DNA of 64,000 nt from Bradyrhizobium embrapense (GCF_001189235.2 NZ_LFIP02000017.1:1-64000); one strand, 5' to 3'; counted from the first letter of the stretch, positions 7,807-15,968 are shown. A program made the numbers and translations. The notes: generated by a model from the sequence alone, not told the origin.

Positions 7807-8493
7807 ATGATCAAATTCTATTTCAATGGCGCGCCGAACCCGAACAAGGTTGCACTGTTCCTGGAAGAATCCGGCCTGCCGTTCGAGGCGATTCCGGTCG
7901 ACACCCGCAAGGGCGAGCAGTTCGCGCCGGATTTCCTCAAGGTCAACCCGAACGGCAAGGTGCCGGCGATCGACGATGATGGCGTGCTGGTGTTCGACAG
8001 CAATGCCATCCTGCTTTATCTCGCCGAGGAGCACGGCAAGTTCCTGCCCGCCAACACCCCGGCCAACCGTGCCGCGACGCTGTCCTGGCTGATGTTCATC
8101 GCAACCGGCCTCGGGCCCTATTCCGGCCAGGCCGTGCATTTCAAGCATTTCGCGCCGAAGGATCTCGACTACGCCAACAACCGCTACCAGTACGAGGCGC
8201 ATCGCCACTACAAGATCCTCGACGATCACCTCGCGAAACAGCGCTACATGGTCGGCGACAGCTACACGATCGTCGACATGGCGTTCTGGGGCTGGGCGCG
8301 GATGGCGCCGTTCATCCTCGGCGAGGAAGGCTACGCCAAATATCCGAACGTGAAGCGGCTGGTCGACGAAATCTCGGCGCGCCCGGCGGCGGCGCGCGCG
8401 ATCGCGCTGAAGGACAAGCACACCTTCAAGGCCGAGATGGACGATGCGGCGCGCGACATCATGTTCGGCCACCTCAAGAACAAGGTGGCGTAA
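7807..8493 (+). CDS. Glutathione S-transferase family protein (Ure2p/YfcG-like)
   Basis: The 228-residue protein starts MIKFYFNGAPNPNKVALFLE and contains the thioredoxin-fold glutathione site VNPNGKVPAIDDDGVLVFDS, followed by the all-helical domain with YMVGDSYTIVDMAFWGW. The NGAPNPNKV segment and the N-cap motif resemble Nu-class and Ure2p-like GSTs such as YfcG, some of which act as disulfide-bond reductases. The frame opens further upstream, but the ATG at 7807 follows the purine-rich AGGGAG and gives the family's N-terminus. A strong terminator follows the gene at 8510, so it is probably transcribed alone. Confidence 0.88.
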   Translation: MIKFYFNGAPNPNKVALFLEESGLPFEAIPVDTRKGEQFAPDFLKVNPNGKVPAIDDDGVLVFDSNAILLYLAEEHGKFLPANTPANRAATLSWLMFIATGLGPYSGQAVHFKHFAPKDLDYANNRYQYEAHRHYKILDDHLAKQRYMVGDSYTIVDMAFWGWARMAPFILGEEGYAKYPNVKRLVDEISARPAAARAIALKDKHTFKAEMDDAARDIMFGHLKNKVA

Positions 8494-8509
8494 GCCGCCC
8501 TTGAACGCC

Positions 8510-8547
8510 GCGCGGGGTGGGCGCCGACGCCCACCCCGCGCATTTTT
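8510..8547 (+). terminator. Rho-independent terminator after the GST gene
   Basis: A perfect 14-bp stem (8510-8523 with 8528-8541, GCGCGGGGTGGGCG and its complement) with the four-base loop CCGA is followed by ATTTTTC. The T-run is on the plus strand, so it ends the GST transcript. Confidence 0.88.
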
Positions 8548-8558
8548 CTCGTCGCATC

Positions 8559-8750
8559 TCACGGCGGCCAGTACGGACTGCCCTTCCCATCACGACGATC
8601 ATAGTCGGCGCGGCAGACGCCGATGTCCTGCAGCTCGCGTTCGCTCATGGCAGCGAGTTTCCGCCATGCGCGCCGGTCCTCACCCCACCGCCGGATCGAA
8701 GCCAGCGCTGCCGCGGCTGCGACCGTCAGTGCTTCAACCCGCCGCGCCAA
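8559..8750 (-). CDS. DUF1127 domain small protein
   Basis: The 63-residue, arginine-rich product contains the DUF1127 signature RRAWRKLAAMSERELQDIG followed by VCRADY. Family members in alphaproteobacteria affect phosphate and carbon metabolism and RNA turnover, with the Arg-rich segment thought to bind RNA or a regulator. The only start that keeps the domain whole is a TTG at 8748-8750, which overlaps the end of the upstream SnoaL-like gene by 17 bases. The two may therefore be translationally coupled. The start codon is uncertain, the family assignment is not. Confidence 0.78.
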   Translation of the reverse strand: MARRVEALTVAAAAALASIRRWGEDRRAWRKLAAMSERELQDIGVCRADYDRRDGKGSPYWPP

Positions 8751-9177
8751 CCGCGGCCGCCGGAAACGGACCGAGCGCCTTCTCGGTCAGCACCGAGTCG
8801 CAATATTCCCGCACCTCCTTGATCCGGCCGCCGGCGAAGCGGAACACCAGGCAATAGTCGTTGTCATAGCGCTGGCCTTCCTTGGTGAGGTTGTTGCCCT
8901 TGGCCTCGACCACGACGATGTCGCCGTCGGCGATGATGCGATGGGCAATGGTGCGGCCGCGCTCGACCAGTCGTGAGCGGACATGGCCATGCAGATCACT
9001 CATGATCGATTGCTTGCCAGTGAAGGTGCGCGACCAGGAATATTGCCCGGTCACGGTCCAGGTCGCGTCGTCGGCAAGCGTCGCCATGAACAGCGATTTC
9101 TCGCGCACCGCGGGATCGGGACTGCCCGCGATCACGAACATCTCCTGCACCAGTTTCTTGTTGTCGGTTGCGCTCAT
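8734..9177 (-). CDS. SnoaL-like / NTF2-fold protein
   Basis: The 147-residue protein shows the ketosteroid-isomerase-like pattern: an N-terminal helix MSATDNKKLVQEMFVIAG, a central ATWTVTGQYSWSRTFTGKQS, and the strand pair HRIIADGDIVVVEAKGNNLT and DNDYCLVFRFAGGRIKEVRE. NTF2-fold proteins of this sort bind small hydrophobic ligands, and some are isomerases or cyclases. No specific reaction can be assigned. It is divergent from a LysR regulator about 150 bases away, which is a common sign that the regulator controls it. The DUF1127 gene follows with overlap. Confidence 0.75.
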   Translation of the reverse strand: MSATDNKKLVQEMFVIAGSPDPAVREKSLFMATLADDATWTVTGQYSWSRTFTGKQSIMSDLHGHVRSRLVERGRTIAHRIIADGDIVVVEAKGNNLTKEGQRYDNDYCLVFRFAGGRIKEVREYCDSVLTEKALGPFPAAAVGAAG

Positions 9178-9303
9178 GCGCGTCTCCTTGCAGATGGGGT
9201 GGCTTTGATGTCACGCGTTTGCTCACGCGAACCGATAACCGCTTCGCGTCAAAACGCCTTGCCGCCCCATCCTGCGGCTCCGGTGCGCATTCTTCCAATC
9301 GAT

Positions 9304-9327
9304 AGGTGGTATGATATATATTCACCT
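9304..9327 (+). promoter_or_regulatory. Inverted repeat in the LysR/SnoaL intergenic region
   Basis: AGGTG (9304-9308) and CACCT (9323-9327) flank an AT-rich core TATGATATATATT just before the LysR gene. It is the only AT-rich island in the divergent gap and could be the LysR operator or a promoter. The alternative start ATG at 9311 falls inside it, which argues for the downstream start. Confidence 0.4.
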
Positions 9328-9328
9328 G

Positions 9329-10243
9329 ATGAATTTGAATTCGCTTGACCTCAATCTGCTGGTCGCGCTCGAGGCCCTGCTGCGCGACGCCAATGTCAGC
9401 CGCGCCGCGATGCGGCTCAATCTGTCGCAGCCGGCGACGAGCCACGCCTTGCAGCGGCTGCGCGATTTGATCGGCGATCCGCTGCTGGTGCGCAACGGCG
9501 CGCGGATGGAACTGACGCCGCGGGCGCAGGCGCTGCGCTCGCCGCTGGCGCAGGCGCTCGATCAGGTGCGCACGCTGTTCGTCTCCGATGATTTCGACCC
9601 GGCGCGCAGCGAGCGGCATTTCCGCCTGATGATGCCCGATCTCGCGGTAGAGCTGCTGATGCCGCCGCTGATGGAGAAGGTGACGCGGCTCGCGCCCAAC
9701 GTCACCATCGACGTGGTGCCGTGGCGCAGCTCCACGATCTTCACGCCCGACTTCGCCCGCACCATCGATCTCGTGATCTCGATCGGCAATTCCTTCAAGG
9801 GATTTCACCGCCAGCGGCTCTACACCGACATCGATGCGCTGGCGGTGCGGCGCGGCCATCCCGTCGGCAGCAAGCTCCGGAAACGCGAGGCGTTCCTCGC
9901 GGCACGGCACGTCGCCGTGATCATCCGCGGCCACAACGAGGATCTGATCGACACCTGGCTGCGCGCCAAGGGCATCCAGCGGCGAATCGCGCTGGTGGTG
10001 CCTGGCTATATCGAGGCGCTCCACGTCACCGCCCGCACCGACCTCGTCGCCTTCGTGCCGCGCCGGCTGATCTCCGCACTGGCAAAACAATTATCGCTGG
10101 TGACGGTGACGCCGCCGCTCGATCCGGGAATCGACGAGCAGCACATGTTCTATCCGACACGGGCCCAGATGGACCCCGGTTCGATCTGGCTGCGCCGGCT
10201 GATGCTGGAGACTGGGCGGGAGCTGGAGACGCGGAAGGTGTGA
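9329..10243 (+). CDS. LysR-family transcriptional regulator (NodD-like N-terminus)
   Basis: The 304-residue regulator opens MNLNSLDLNLLVALEALLRD, and its winged-helix recognition segment is NVSRAAMRLNLSQPATSHALQRLRDLIGDPLLVRNG. The remainder is a substrate-binding-like effector domain (HFRLMMPDLAVELLMPPL onward). The L-DLNLLVAL start and LLVRNGARMELT loop resemble the NodD/NahR branch, whose members sense aromatic or phenolic compounds. The start at 9329 gives the usual N-terminus; an in-frame ATG at 9311 would add six residues. It lies divergent from the SnoaL-like gene, its most likely target. Confidence 0.88.
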   Translation: MNLNSLDLNLLVALEALLRDANVSRAAMRLNLSQPATSHALQRLRDLIGDPLLVRNGARMELTPRAQALRSPLAQALDQVRTLFVSDDFDPARSERHFRLMMPDLAVELLMPPLMEKVTRLAPNVTIDVVPWRSSTIFTPDFARTIDLVISIGNSFKGFHRQRLYTDIDALAVRRGHPVGSKLRKREAFLAARHVAVIIRGHNEDLIDTWLRAKGIQRRIALVVPGYIEALHVTARTDLVAFVPRRLISALAKQLSLVTVTPPLDPGIDEQHMFYPTRAQMDPGSIWLRRLMLETGRELETRKV

Positions 10244-10321
10244 CGGTACACTCCATCCGCACGTCGTCCCGGCCTGCGCCGGCACGACAGCGAGTTCTTG
10301 GCTTCCGCTTCGCTTTCCGCC

Positions 10322-10942
10322 TTACACCTTCTGCTCCGCGAGCACCTTCTGCACCGCAGGCCGCTGCTCCATCGCCGCGCGATGCGCCTTCACCTTCGGC
10401 AGGGTCGCGATGTCGACGCCGTCGCCGTCGAGCCAGAGCGTCAGGGTGTAGAGATAGGCGTCGCCCACGGTGTAGTTCTCGCCCATCACCCACGGACCCT
10501 TCAGCATGTCGCGCTCGATCAGGTTGAAGCAGGCGCCCATGGTCTTCGGGACCATCGCCTTCATGTCGGCGAACGACGTCTCCTGCGTCGCCCAGCGCGC
10601 GCCGCGCATCTTGTGGGCGTGGCAGACATGCACGGTCGAGCAGAGATAGGAATTGAAGGCCTGCAGCTTCGCGAATGCGAAGGCGTCGTCGAGCGGCGCA
10701 AGCTTCGCCTGCGGATAGGTCTGCGCGATGTAGGCCAGCATCGCCGGCGTCTCGGTCAGCACGCCGTGGTCCGTCACCAGCGACGGCACGCGGCCCTTCG
10801 GATTGATCTTGAGATATTCCGGGCTGTTCTGCTGGTTGATCTTGAAATCGAGCCGCTCGACCGAATAGGGCGCGCCTGCCTCGGCCAGTGCGATGTGGGA
10901 CGCGAGGGCGCAGGTGCCGGGGGCGGTGTAGAGCTTGAGCAT
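10322..10942 (-). CDS. Glutathione S-transferase, beta-class-like
   Basis: The 206-residue protein begins MLKLYTAPGTCALASHIALA, with a cysteine at residue 11 in the position of the catalytic Cys10 of bacterial beta-class GSTs. The glutathione-site segment KINPKGRVPSLVTDHGVLTE and the helical domain with YTVGDAYLYTLTLWL are present. Beta GSTs conjugate or reduce electrophiles using glutathione in the cytosol. The minus-strand frame is open far upstream through the neighbouring genes, but only this portion resembles protein. The ATG at 10940-10942 gives the standard N-terminus. It is divergent from the FAD monooxygenase. Confidence 0.9.
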   Translation of the reverse strand: MLKLYTAPGTCALASHIALAEAGAPYSVERLDFKINQQNSPEYLKINPKGRVPSLVTDHGVLTETPAMLAYIAQTYPQAKLAPLDDAFAFAKLQAFNSYLCSTVHVCHAHKMRGARWATQETSFADMKAMVPKTMGACFNLIERDMLKGPWVMGENYTVGDAYLYTLTLWLDGDGVDIATLPKVKAHRAAMEQRPAVQKVLAEQKV

Positions 10943-11113
10943 GTCGTTGTCCTCTGCGGGCCTTGTCGGTTCGTTGCGAACCCGGCCTGGCTTGTTATGA
11001 GATGCGGCGGACGTTAGCGGCAGCCCCCCTTGCCGTCCACCCTGCGCCGTGCCGCGGACCTTGCCCGCGGCGGGGCCGCCATGCGATGACCTTGGCCAAC
11101 CGGGAGGCTTTTC

Positions 11114-12385
11114 ATGACTGTGCTCATTGCAGGTGGCGGAATTGGCGGGCTGACGCTGGCGCTCAGCCTGCACCAGATCGGCGTGCCCTGCCGCGTGTTC
11201 GAAAGCGTGCCCGAGCTCAGGCCGCTCGGCGTCGGCATCAACGTGCTGCCGCATGCGGTGCGCGAACTGATCGAGCTCGGCCTGCACGACGTGCTCGACG
11301 CGACCGCCGTGCGCACCCGCGAGCTCGCCTATTTCTCCAAGCACGGCAAGCCGATCTGGAGCGAGCCGCGCGGACTGGAGGCCGGCTACAAGTGGCCGCA
11401 ATTCTCGATCCATCGCGGCCGGCTGCAGCAGCTGCTGCTCGATGCCGCGACCGAACGGCTGGGACGTGACAACATCCTGACCAGCCATCACCTCACCGGC
11501 TGGACCGAGACTGCCGACGGCGTCCGCGCCGATTTCATCGACAAGGCGACCGGCAAGCCCGCCGGCAGTTATGAGGGGACCGTGCTGATCGCCGCCGACG
11601 GCATCCATTCGGCGGTGCGCGAGAAGCTTTATCCGCAGGAAGGACCGCCGATCTGGAACGGCCGTATCTTGTGGCGCGGCATCACCCGGGCGAACGCCTT
11701 CCTGACCGGCCGCACCATGATCATGGCCGGCCACGAGATCCTGAAATTCGTCTGCTATCCGATCTCGAAGGAAGCCGGCCCCGACGGCAAGTTCGACATC
11801 AACTGGGTCGCCGAGCGGCACATGCCGCCGACCTATCAGTGGCGCCGCGAGGACTATAACCGCACCGCAAAGCTCGACGAATTCCTGCCGTGGTTCGAGA
11901 CCTGGGATTTCGACTGGCTCGACGTGCCCGGCCTGATCCGGAACTGCCCGCATGCCTACGAGTATCCGCTGGTCGATCGCGATCCGATCCCGCAATGGAC
12001 CTTCGGCCGCGTCACGCTGATGGGCGACGCCGCGCATCCGATGTACCCGATCGGCTCCAACGGCGCCTCGCAGGCGATTTTGGATGCACGCACGCTGACG
12101 CGCGAGATTTTGGCGCATGGTGCAACGCAGGCGGCGCTCTCCGCCTATGAGGCCGAACGGCGGCCGGCGACGACCGATCTCGTGATGCTCAACCGCCGCA
12201 ACGGTCCGGAGCAGGTGATGCAGCTGGTCGAGGAGCGCGCGCCCAACGGTTTTGGCGTCGTCACCGAGGTGCTGTCGCAGCAGGAGCTGGAAGACATCGC
12301 CGCCAACTACAAGCGCGTCGCCGGCTTCCAGGTCGAGGGGCTGAACGCCAAGCCGCCGATCGTGCCGCGGGTGGGAGCCTCTTGA
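11114..12385 (+). CDS. FAD-dependent (group A) aromatic-type monooxygenase
   Basis: The 423-residue flavoprotein has the dinucleotide-binding GGGIGG at residues 7-12, the R-rich segment HRGRLQQLLLDAA, and the second FAD motif LMGDAAHPMYPIGSNGASQA near residue 305. These define single-component group A flavin monooxygenases, which hydroxylate phenolic or related rings with NAD(P)H and oxygen. The family copy is usually annotated as flavin-dependent oxidoreductase. No signal peptide or membrane segment is seen. The adjacent divergent GST and the upstream NodD-like regulator would fit aromatic-compound handling, but the substrate is not readable from sequence. Confidence 0.88.
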   Translation: MTVLIAGGGIGGLTLALSLHQIGVPCRVFESVPELRPLGVGINVLPHAVRELIELGLHDVLDATAVRTRELAYFSKHGKPIWSEPRGLEAGYKWPQFSIHRGRLQQLLLDAATERLGRDNILTSHHLTGWTETADGVRADFIDKATGKPAGSYEGTVLIAADGIHSAVREKLYPQEGPPIWNGRILWRGITRANAFLTGRTMIMAGHEILKFVCYPISKEAGPDGKFDINWVAERHMPPTYQWRREDYNRTAKLDEFLPWFETWDFDWLDVPGLIRNCPHAYEYPLVDRDPIPQWTFGRVTLMGDAAHPMYPIGSNGASQAILDARTLTREILAHGATQAALSAYEAERRPATTDLVMLNRRNGPEQVMQLVEERAPNGFGVVTEVLSQQELEDIAANYKRVAGFQVEGLNAKPPIVPRVGAS

Positions 12386-12406
12386 ACGGAGCGCGAACTC
12401 CATCTC

Positions 12407-12538
12407 CGTCATGCTGAGGAGCCGCGAAGCGGCGTCTCGAAGCATGCACGGCCCGGCCGGTGGCCGTCGCCCCTTCGAGACCGCGCGCGTGCGCGCTCCT
12501 CCAGCGACAAAGGCAAAGCCTTTGCGCGGGGGTGACGG
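12407..12538. repeat. Palindromic intergenic repeat, diverged 'cgtcatgctgagg' copy
   Basis: The element opens CGTCATGCTGAGGAGCCGCG and closes GCGGGGGTGACGG. The internal blocks GCGTCTCGAAGCATG and CCCCTTCGAGACCGC pair partly. It resembles the element at 4538-4663 but with more mismatches. Confidence 0.65.
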
Positions 12539-12561
12539 ACCAAATTGCAGTGTGCGCGGCA

Positions 12562-12981
12562 TCATCGCAATGCCCGCGCCGCTTCGACCAGACGGATGCT
12601 GCTGCTCGCCGTGGCGAGCAATGTACCGTCGGCGGCGGTCAGCCGGCCCTCGACGAAGGCGATGGTCTTGCCAAGCTGGGTTACGGTCGCCTCGCCGGTG
12701 ATCGGCCCGGGCCTGGCGGGCGCGAGAAAATTCACGGTCATCGTGATGGTGGTGGTGAAGAGCCTGCCCTCGGTCATGATGAACGCCGCCGGCCCCATCG
12801 TGTCGTCGAGCATCGAAGACAGCATGCCGCCCTGGATGAAGCCGGCCGGATTGCAGAAATCTTGCTTGCCGTCGAACACGATCCTGATCCAGCCGTCCTG
12901 CGGACGTGCATCCGCCACGCGCCAACCCAGCAGCTTTGCGACGGGCGGCATCGGGATGCGGTCGAGAGCGGTTGCGATCAT
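12562..12981 (-). CDS. PaaI-family hotdog thioesterase
   Basis: The 139-residue protein has the hotdog-fold PaaI pattern: FCNPAGFIQGGMLSSMLDDT, where the GG-x-L-S-x-x-D segment holds the catalytic acidic residue in this family, and FLAPARPGPITGEATVTQLG. These enzymes hydrolyse acyl-CoA thioesters, often aromatic ones, as homotetramers in the cytosol. The substrate cannot be predicted. It converges on the FAD monooxygenase across a repeat and lies downstream of mutY on the same strand, separated from it by another palindromic repeat. Confidence 0.85.
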   Translation of the reverse strand: MIATALDRIPMPPVAKLLGWRVADARPQDGWIRIVFDGKQDFCNPAGFIQGGMLSSMLDDTMGPAAFIMTEGRLFTTTITMTVNFLAPARPGPITGEATVTQLGKTIAFVEGRLTAADGTLLATASSSIRLVEAARALR

Positions 12982-13042
12982 CGCGGCCTCCGTTTTGGAA
13001 GTCGTAGCCGGGACCTGCCGCCAGCATGGTGTCAGCAGATCA

Positions 13043-13091
13043 GAGCATGATCCGGAAAAGTGGGAACCGGTTTTCCGAAGAGATCATGCTC
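13043..13091. repeat. Palindromic repeat, 'gagcatgatccggaaaa' family
   Basis: Outer arms GAGCATGATC (13043-13052) and GATCATGCTC (13082-13091) enclose a second stem CGGAAAA/TTTTCCG, so the unit folds as a nested hairpin. This compact palindrome is a well-known intergenic repeat type in Bradyrhizobium. An A-rich tract follows. Confidence 0.85.
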
Positions 13092-13108
13092 AAAAAAATG
13101 AGCCGGCG

Positions 13109-14227
13109 TCAGAAGTCCAGTCCGTGCGCGACGACCTTGCGCATCACGTTGGGAAACGCCTCGCCGTCCAGCGTCGCCACCGGCACCCAGCGCATCCCCT
13201 CCGGCGCGCGGGTCCGCGGCGGCACGCTGGCCGTATAGACAACGAGCTCCAGCGGAAAGTGCGTGAACACATGGGCGACGACGCCGGTCTTGCGATGCCA
13301 GCGCGCGACGCCCTTGAGCTGCGGCGCCTGCGCCAGCGCGGCGGCATCCGCCTGCCCGGCCAGCCACTCCGATCCCGGCACTTCGGTCATGCCGCCGAGC
13401 AGGCCTCTTTCAGGACGCGAACGCACCAGCAGCTCGCTGCCCCGTGTCACGACGAAAGCGGCGCCGCGGCGGAGCGCGCCGGTCTTCTTCGGCGCCTTGC
13501 GCGGAAATGTCTCCTGATCGGCGCGAATGCGGGCCGCGCAATCGTCATTCAGCGGACACAATGCGCAAGCCGGCTTCTTCGGCGTGCAGATCGTGGCGCC
13601 GAGGTCCATCAGCGCCTGAGCACTATCGCCGGCGCGAGCGTTCTCGTCGCCGGCACGGGACGGGCCGAGCAATGTCGCAGCCATCTGCTTGATCAGCGGC
13701 TTGGCTTGCGGCAGCGGCTCCTCGATGGCGTAGAGCCGGCTGACCACGCGCTCGATATTGCCGTCGACCGGCATGGTACGGCGGTCGAACGCGATCGCGG
13801 CGATCGCCGCCGCGGTGTAGGGGCCGATGCCGGGCAGCGCGCGCAGGCCCCCCTCGGTGTCCGGAAAGGCCCCGCCATGGTCGCTCAGCACCGCAACCGC
13901 GCAGGCATGCAGGTTGCGCGCCCGCGAATAATAGCCGAGCCCGGCCCACATCCGGAGCACGTCATCGAGCGAGGCCCGGCCGAGCGCGGTCACATCGGGC
14001 CAACGCGCCACGAATTTCTCGAAATACGGCCCGACCGCCCTGACCGTGGTCTGCTGCAGCATGATCTCGGACAACCAGACGCGGTACGGATCGGCCCGCT
14101 CCCCCGCCTCGGCACGCCACGGCAGCCGCCGGCGATGCCGGTCATACCAGGCGAGCAGCCGCGCCGGGCGGCTGGCTTGCTGGTCGGTCCGATTGGTTTT
14201 GGCGGCCGCGCGAGAGCTCATGGACAT
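13109..14227 (-). CDS. mutY: A/G-specific adenine glycosylase
   Basis: The 372-residue enzyme removes adenine mispaired with 8-oxoguanine. The catalytic Glu lies in LSEIMLQQTTV, the helix-hairpin-helix in LPGIGPYTAAAI, and the catalytic Asp in MPVDGNIERVVSRL. A [4Fe-4S] site is seen as CTPKKPACALCPLNDDC (CX6CX2CX5C). The C-terminal third is the NUDIX-like domain (GAAFVVTRGSELLVRSRPER, then VAHVFTHFPLELVVY) that recognises the oxidised base. All domains are intact. The gene is divergent from the DciA-like gene, an arrangement common in rhizobia, and the 136-base gap carries a small palindrome. Confidence 0.95.
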   Translation of the reverse strand: MSMSSRAAAKTNRTDQQASRPARLLAWYDRHRRRLPWRAEAGERADPYRVWLSEIMLQQTTVRAVGPYFEKFVARWPDVTALGRASLDDVLRMWAGLGYYSRARNLHACAVAVLSDHGGAFPDTEGGLRALPGIGPYTAAAIAAIAFDRRTMPVDGNIERVVSRLYAIEEPLPQAKPLIKQMAATLLGPSRAGDENARAGDSAQALMDLGATICTPKKPACALCPLNDDCAARIRADQETFPRKAPKKTGALRRGAAFVVTRGSELLVRSRPERGLLGGMTEVPGSEWLAGQADAAALAQAPQLKGVARWHRKTGVVAHVFTHFPLELVVYTASVPPRTRAPEGMRWVPVATLDGEAFPNVMRKVVAHGLDF

Positions 14228-14252
14228 ATCTTAAGGCACATCCCGCGACGGT

Positions 14253-14275
14253 ATGCCCGGGCTTGACCCGGGCAT
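14253..14275. repeat. Short palindrome in the mutY/dciA divergent gap
   Basis: ATGCCCGGG-CTTGA-CCCGGGCAT is a perfect 9-bp-arm hairpin. The same unit is common between genes in Bradyrhizobium genomes. No T-run follows. Confidence 0.7.
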
Positions 14276-14363
14276 CCACGCCTTTCTTGTCCTGGGATGG
14301 AAGCGCGACCACATTGATGAACACGGTTTCGGCCCCATCGCTACCGCTGCTATAGTCCCGCCC

Positions 14364-14843
14364 ATGTCCAAACCCGGCCCGATCAGCGCAAAGCCCCTGT
14401 CGATCCTGCTCAGCGATGTCTTCACCCACGCCTATGCCAAGCAGGGCTTTGCCGCGCGCGAACTGGTGACGCGGTGGACCGAGATCGCGGGCGAGCGGAT
14501 CGCGGCCTATTGCGAGCCGATGAAGATCCAGTGGCCCCGGCCGGTAGAGGGGCAGCCGCAGGAGCCGGCGACGCTGGTGCTGCGGGTCGAGGGGCCGATG
14601 GCGCTGGAGATCCAGCACTCCTCCGACGTCATCCTGGAGCGGGTGAACCGATTCTTCGGCTGGCACGCGGTCGGCCGCCTGACGATCCGGCAAGCGCCGC
14701 TGTCGCGCCGCAGCCGCCCGGCCCGGCCGCGCCCGCCGGACGCCAAAGCGCTGGCCCGGGAGGCGGCCAATCTTGCGGCCGTCGAAGATGACGATCTGCG
14801 CGCGGCGCTGGCCCGCCTGGGTGCCTCGATCAAGCGAAATTGA
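14364..14843 (+). CDS. DciA-like (DUF721) protein
   Basis: The 159-residue protein has the DUF721 core: SKPLSILLSDVF-type N-terminus (SAKPLSILLSDVFTHAYAKQ), RWTEIAGERIAAYCEP, and LVLRVEGPMALEIQHSSDVI. DUF721 includes DciA, the helicase operator that assists DnaB loading in bacteria lacking DnaC or DnaI. The C-terminal 50 residues are basic then acidic and probably disordered (SRRSRPARPRPPDAKALARE). The ATG at 14364 gives the conserved N-terminus, although the frame opens earlier. It precedes the DsbA-like gene, the usual neighbour in rhizobia. Confidence 0.83.
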   Translation: MSKPGPISAKPLSILLSDVFTHAYAKQGFAARELVTRWTEIAGERIAAYCEPMKIQWPRPVEGQPQEPATLVLRVEGPMALEIQHSSDVILERVNRFFGWHAVGRLTIRQAPLSRRSRPARPRPPDAKALAREAANLAAVEDDDLRAALARLGASIKRN

Positions 14844-14965
14844 CGCTTTTCGCAGGCACGGCCGCAAGACCCCGGCATTGCCACAATGGTCGTTTCAAGC
14901 TAGCGAAGGCTTCTTTTCGGGACCCCCTTCATTCTGGCGTGAACGCGCCAATCCGGGAGCTGACC

Positions 14966-15622
14966 TTGATCATCACGCGCCGCGCTTTCACCACCGCTCT
15001 CTCGCTGACCGGGCTTGCCGCCCTCGCCGGGCTGTCGCCGCTGCGCCTGATCACGGACGCGTTCGCGCAGACCGCCGCCGAGGTCGCCAAGCCGCAGTCG
15101 CTGCCGGACATGGGGCTGGGTCCGCAGGACGCCAAGGTGACGATCATCGAATACGCCTCGATGACCTGCCCGCATTGCGCCAATTTCAACGAGACCGTGT
15201 TCCCGAAGATCAAGTCGACCTACATCGACAGCGGCAAGGTCCGTTACGTGTTCCGCGAATTCCCGCTCGACATCAAGGCCGCCGCCGGCTCGATGCTGGC
15301 GCGCTGCATCGCCAAGGACGACGCACCGAAATTCTTCGCCGTGATCGACCTGCTGTTCCGCCAGCAGAACGACTGGGTGGTCAAGAACACCACCGAGACG
15401 CTGACGCGGATCGGCAAGCAGGCCGGCCTCAGCCAGCAGCAGGTCGAGGACTGCCTGAAGGATCAGACGCTGCTCGACAAGATCGCCGCAGACCAGAAAT
15501 ACGCCAACGACGTGCTGAAGGTGAACTCGACGCCGACCTTCTTCGTCAACGGCGAGATGCTGAAGGGCGAGACCTCGTTCGAGGAGTTCAGCAAGCACAT
15601 CGATCCGCTGCTGAAGAGCTGA
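14966..15622 (+). CDS. DsbA-family thiol:disulfide protein, Tat-type signal
   Basis: The chosen start is TTG at 14966, preceded by GGGAG seven bases upstream. It gives MIITRRAFTTALSLTGLAAL, a twin-arginine signal (RRAFT) with cleavage near AFAQ. The mature part is a DsbA fold with the active site CPHC at residues 68-71 and the cis-proline loop NSTPTFFVNG near the C-terminus. It resembles the BdbD/DsbA-type proteins that introduce or shuffle disulfides in the periplasm. Starting at the first ATG (14840) would add 42 residues of non-secretory sequence and overlap the previous gene. Total length is 218 residues. Confidence 0.85.
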   Translation: MIITRRAFTTALSLTGLAALAGLSPLRLITDAFAQTAAEVAKPQSLPDMGLGPQDAKVTIIEYASMTCPHCANFNETVFPKIKSTYIDSGKVRYVFREFPLDIKAAAGSMLARCIAKDDAPKFFAVIDLLFRQQNDWVVKNTTETLTRIGKQAGLSQQQVEDCLKDQTLLDKIAADQKYANDVLKVNSTPTFFVNGEMLKGETSFEEFSKHIDPLLKS

Positions 15623-15968
15623 TCGCACGCGGGTGAACTCGACGCCGTCGTACCCGCGTTCGAGTCGCGGCACGATAATTGTGGATGATTTGCGATCACG
15701 GTGTGCCGCCTTCGCATAATTTGGTTGTTGAAAACCCGATTCGCGCGATGCGAATCTTCAAGGCCATGCAGAGGTCGCAAAACCCCTGCAAATCCCTTGC
15801 AAATCCCTTGGGAAAAGCTTGGTCAAGCGGTTGCCCTGACGCACGCGCATCGCCATTGTCGCCGCTCATGAGAGCTGCACGCAGCTATTCACCCCAGACA
15901 CCGACATTGCCATCCATGGTATTGTCACGGCAGGGAGATTCGCGCCCGGCCAAGCGAGATTTGTGTAC
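15623..15968 (+). promoter_or_regulatory. smc upstream region with four GANTC sites
   Basis: This 346-base gap holds GANTC sites at 15662 (GAGTC), 15738 (GATTC), 15752 (GAATC) and 15937 (GATTC). The middle two form an inverted repeat GATTCGC-N5-GCGAATC (15738-15756). A tandem duplication GCAAATCCCTT lies at 15788-15809, and a single DnaA-box-like TGTGGATGA at 15680-15688. No gene is evident. The density of CcrM target sites suggests cell-cycle control of smc. Confidence 0.5.

Noticed and set aside
10943..13027. Long minus-strand frame continuing upstream from the beta-class GST
   Set aside because: It runs antisense through the FAD monooxygenase and in the wrong frame through the thioesterase gene. 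Only the last 206 codons resemble protein.
12545..14266. 573-codon plus-strand frame opposite the thioesterase and mutY
   Set aside because: mutY has all catalytic and cluster residues on the other strand; the frame has no recognisable domain.
15623..15968. Possible replication origin upstream of smc
   Set aside because: Only one DnaA-box-like 9-mer, no AT-rich unwinding region, and no hemE/parAB/gidA context. A methylation-controlled promoter is the simpler reading.
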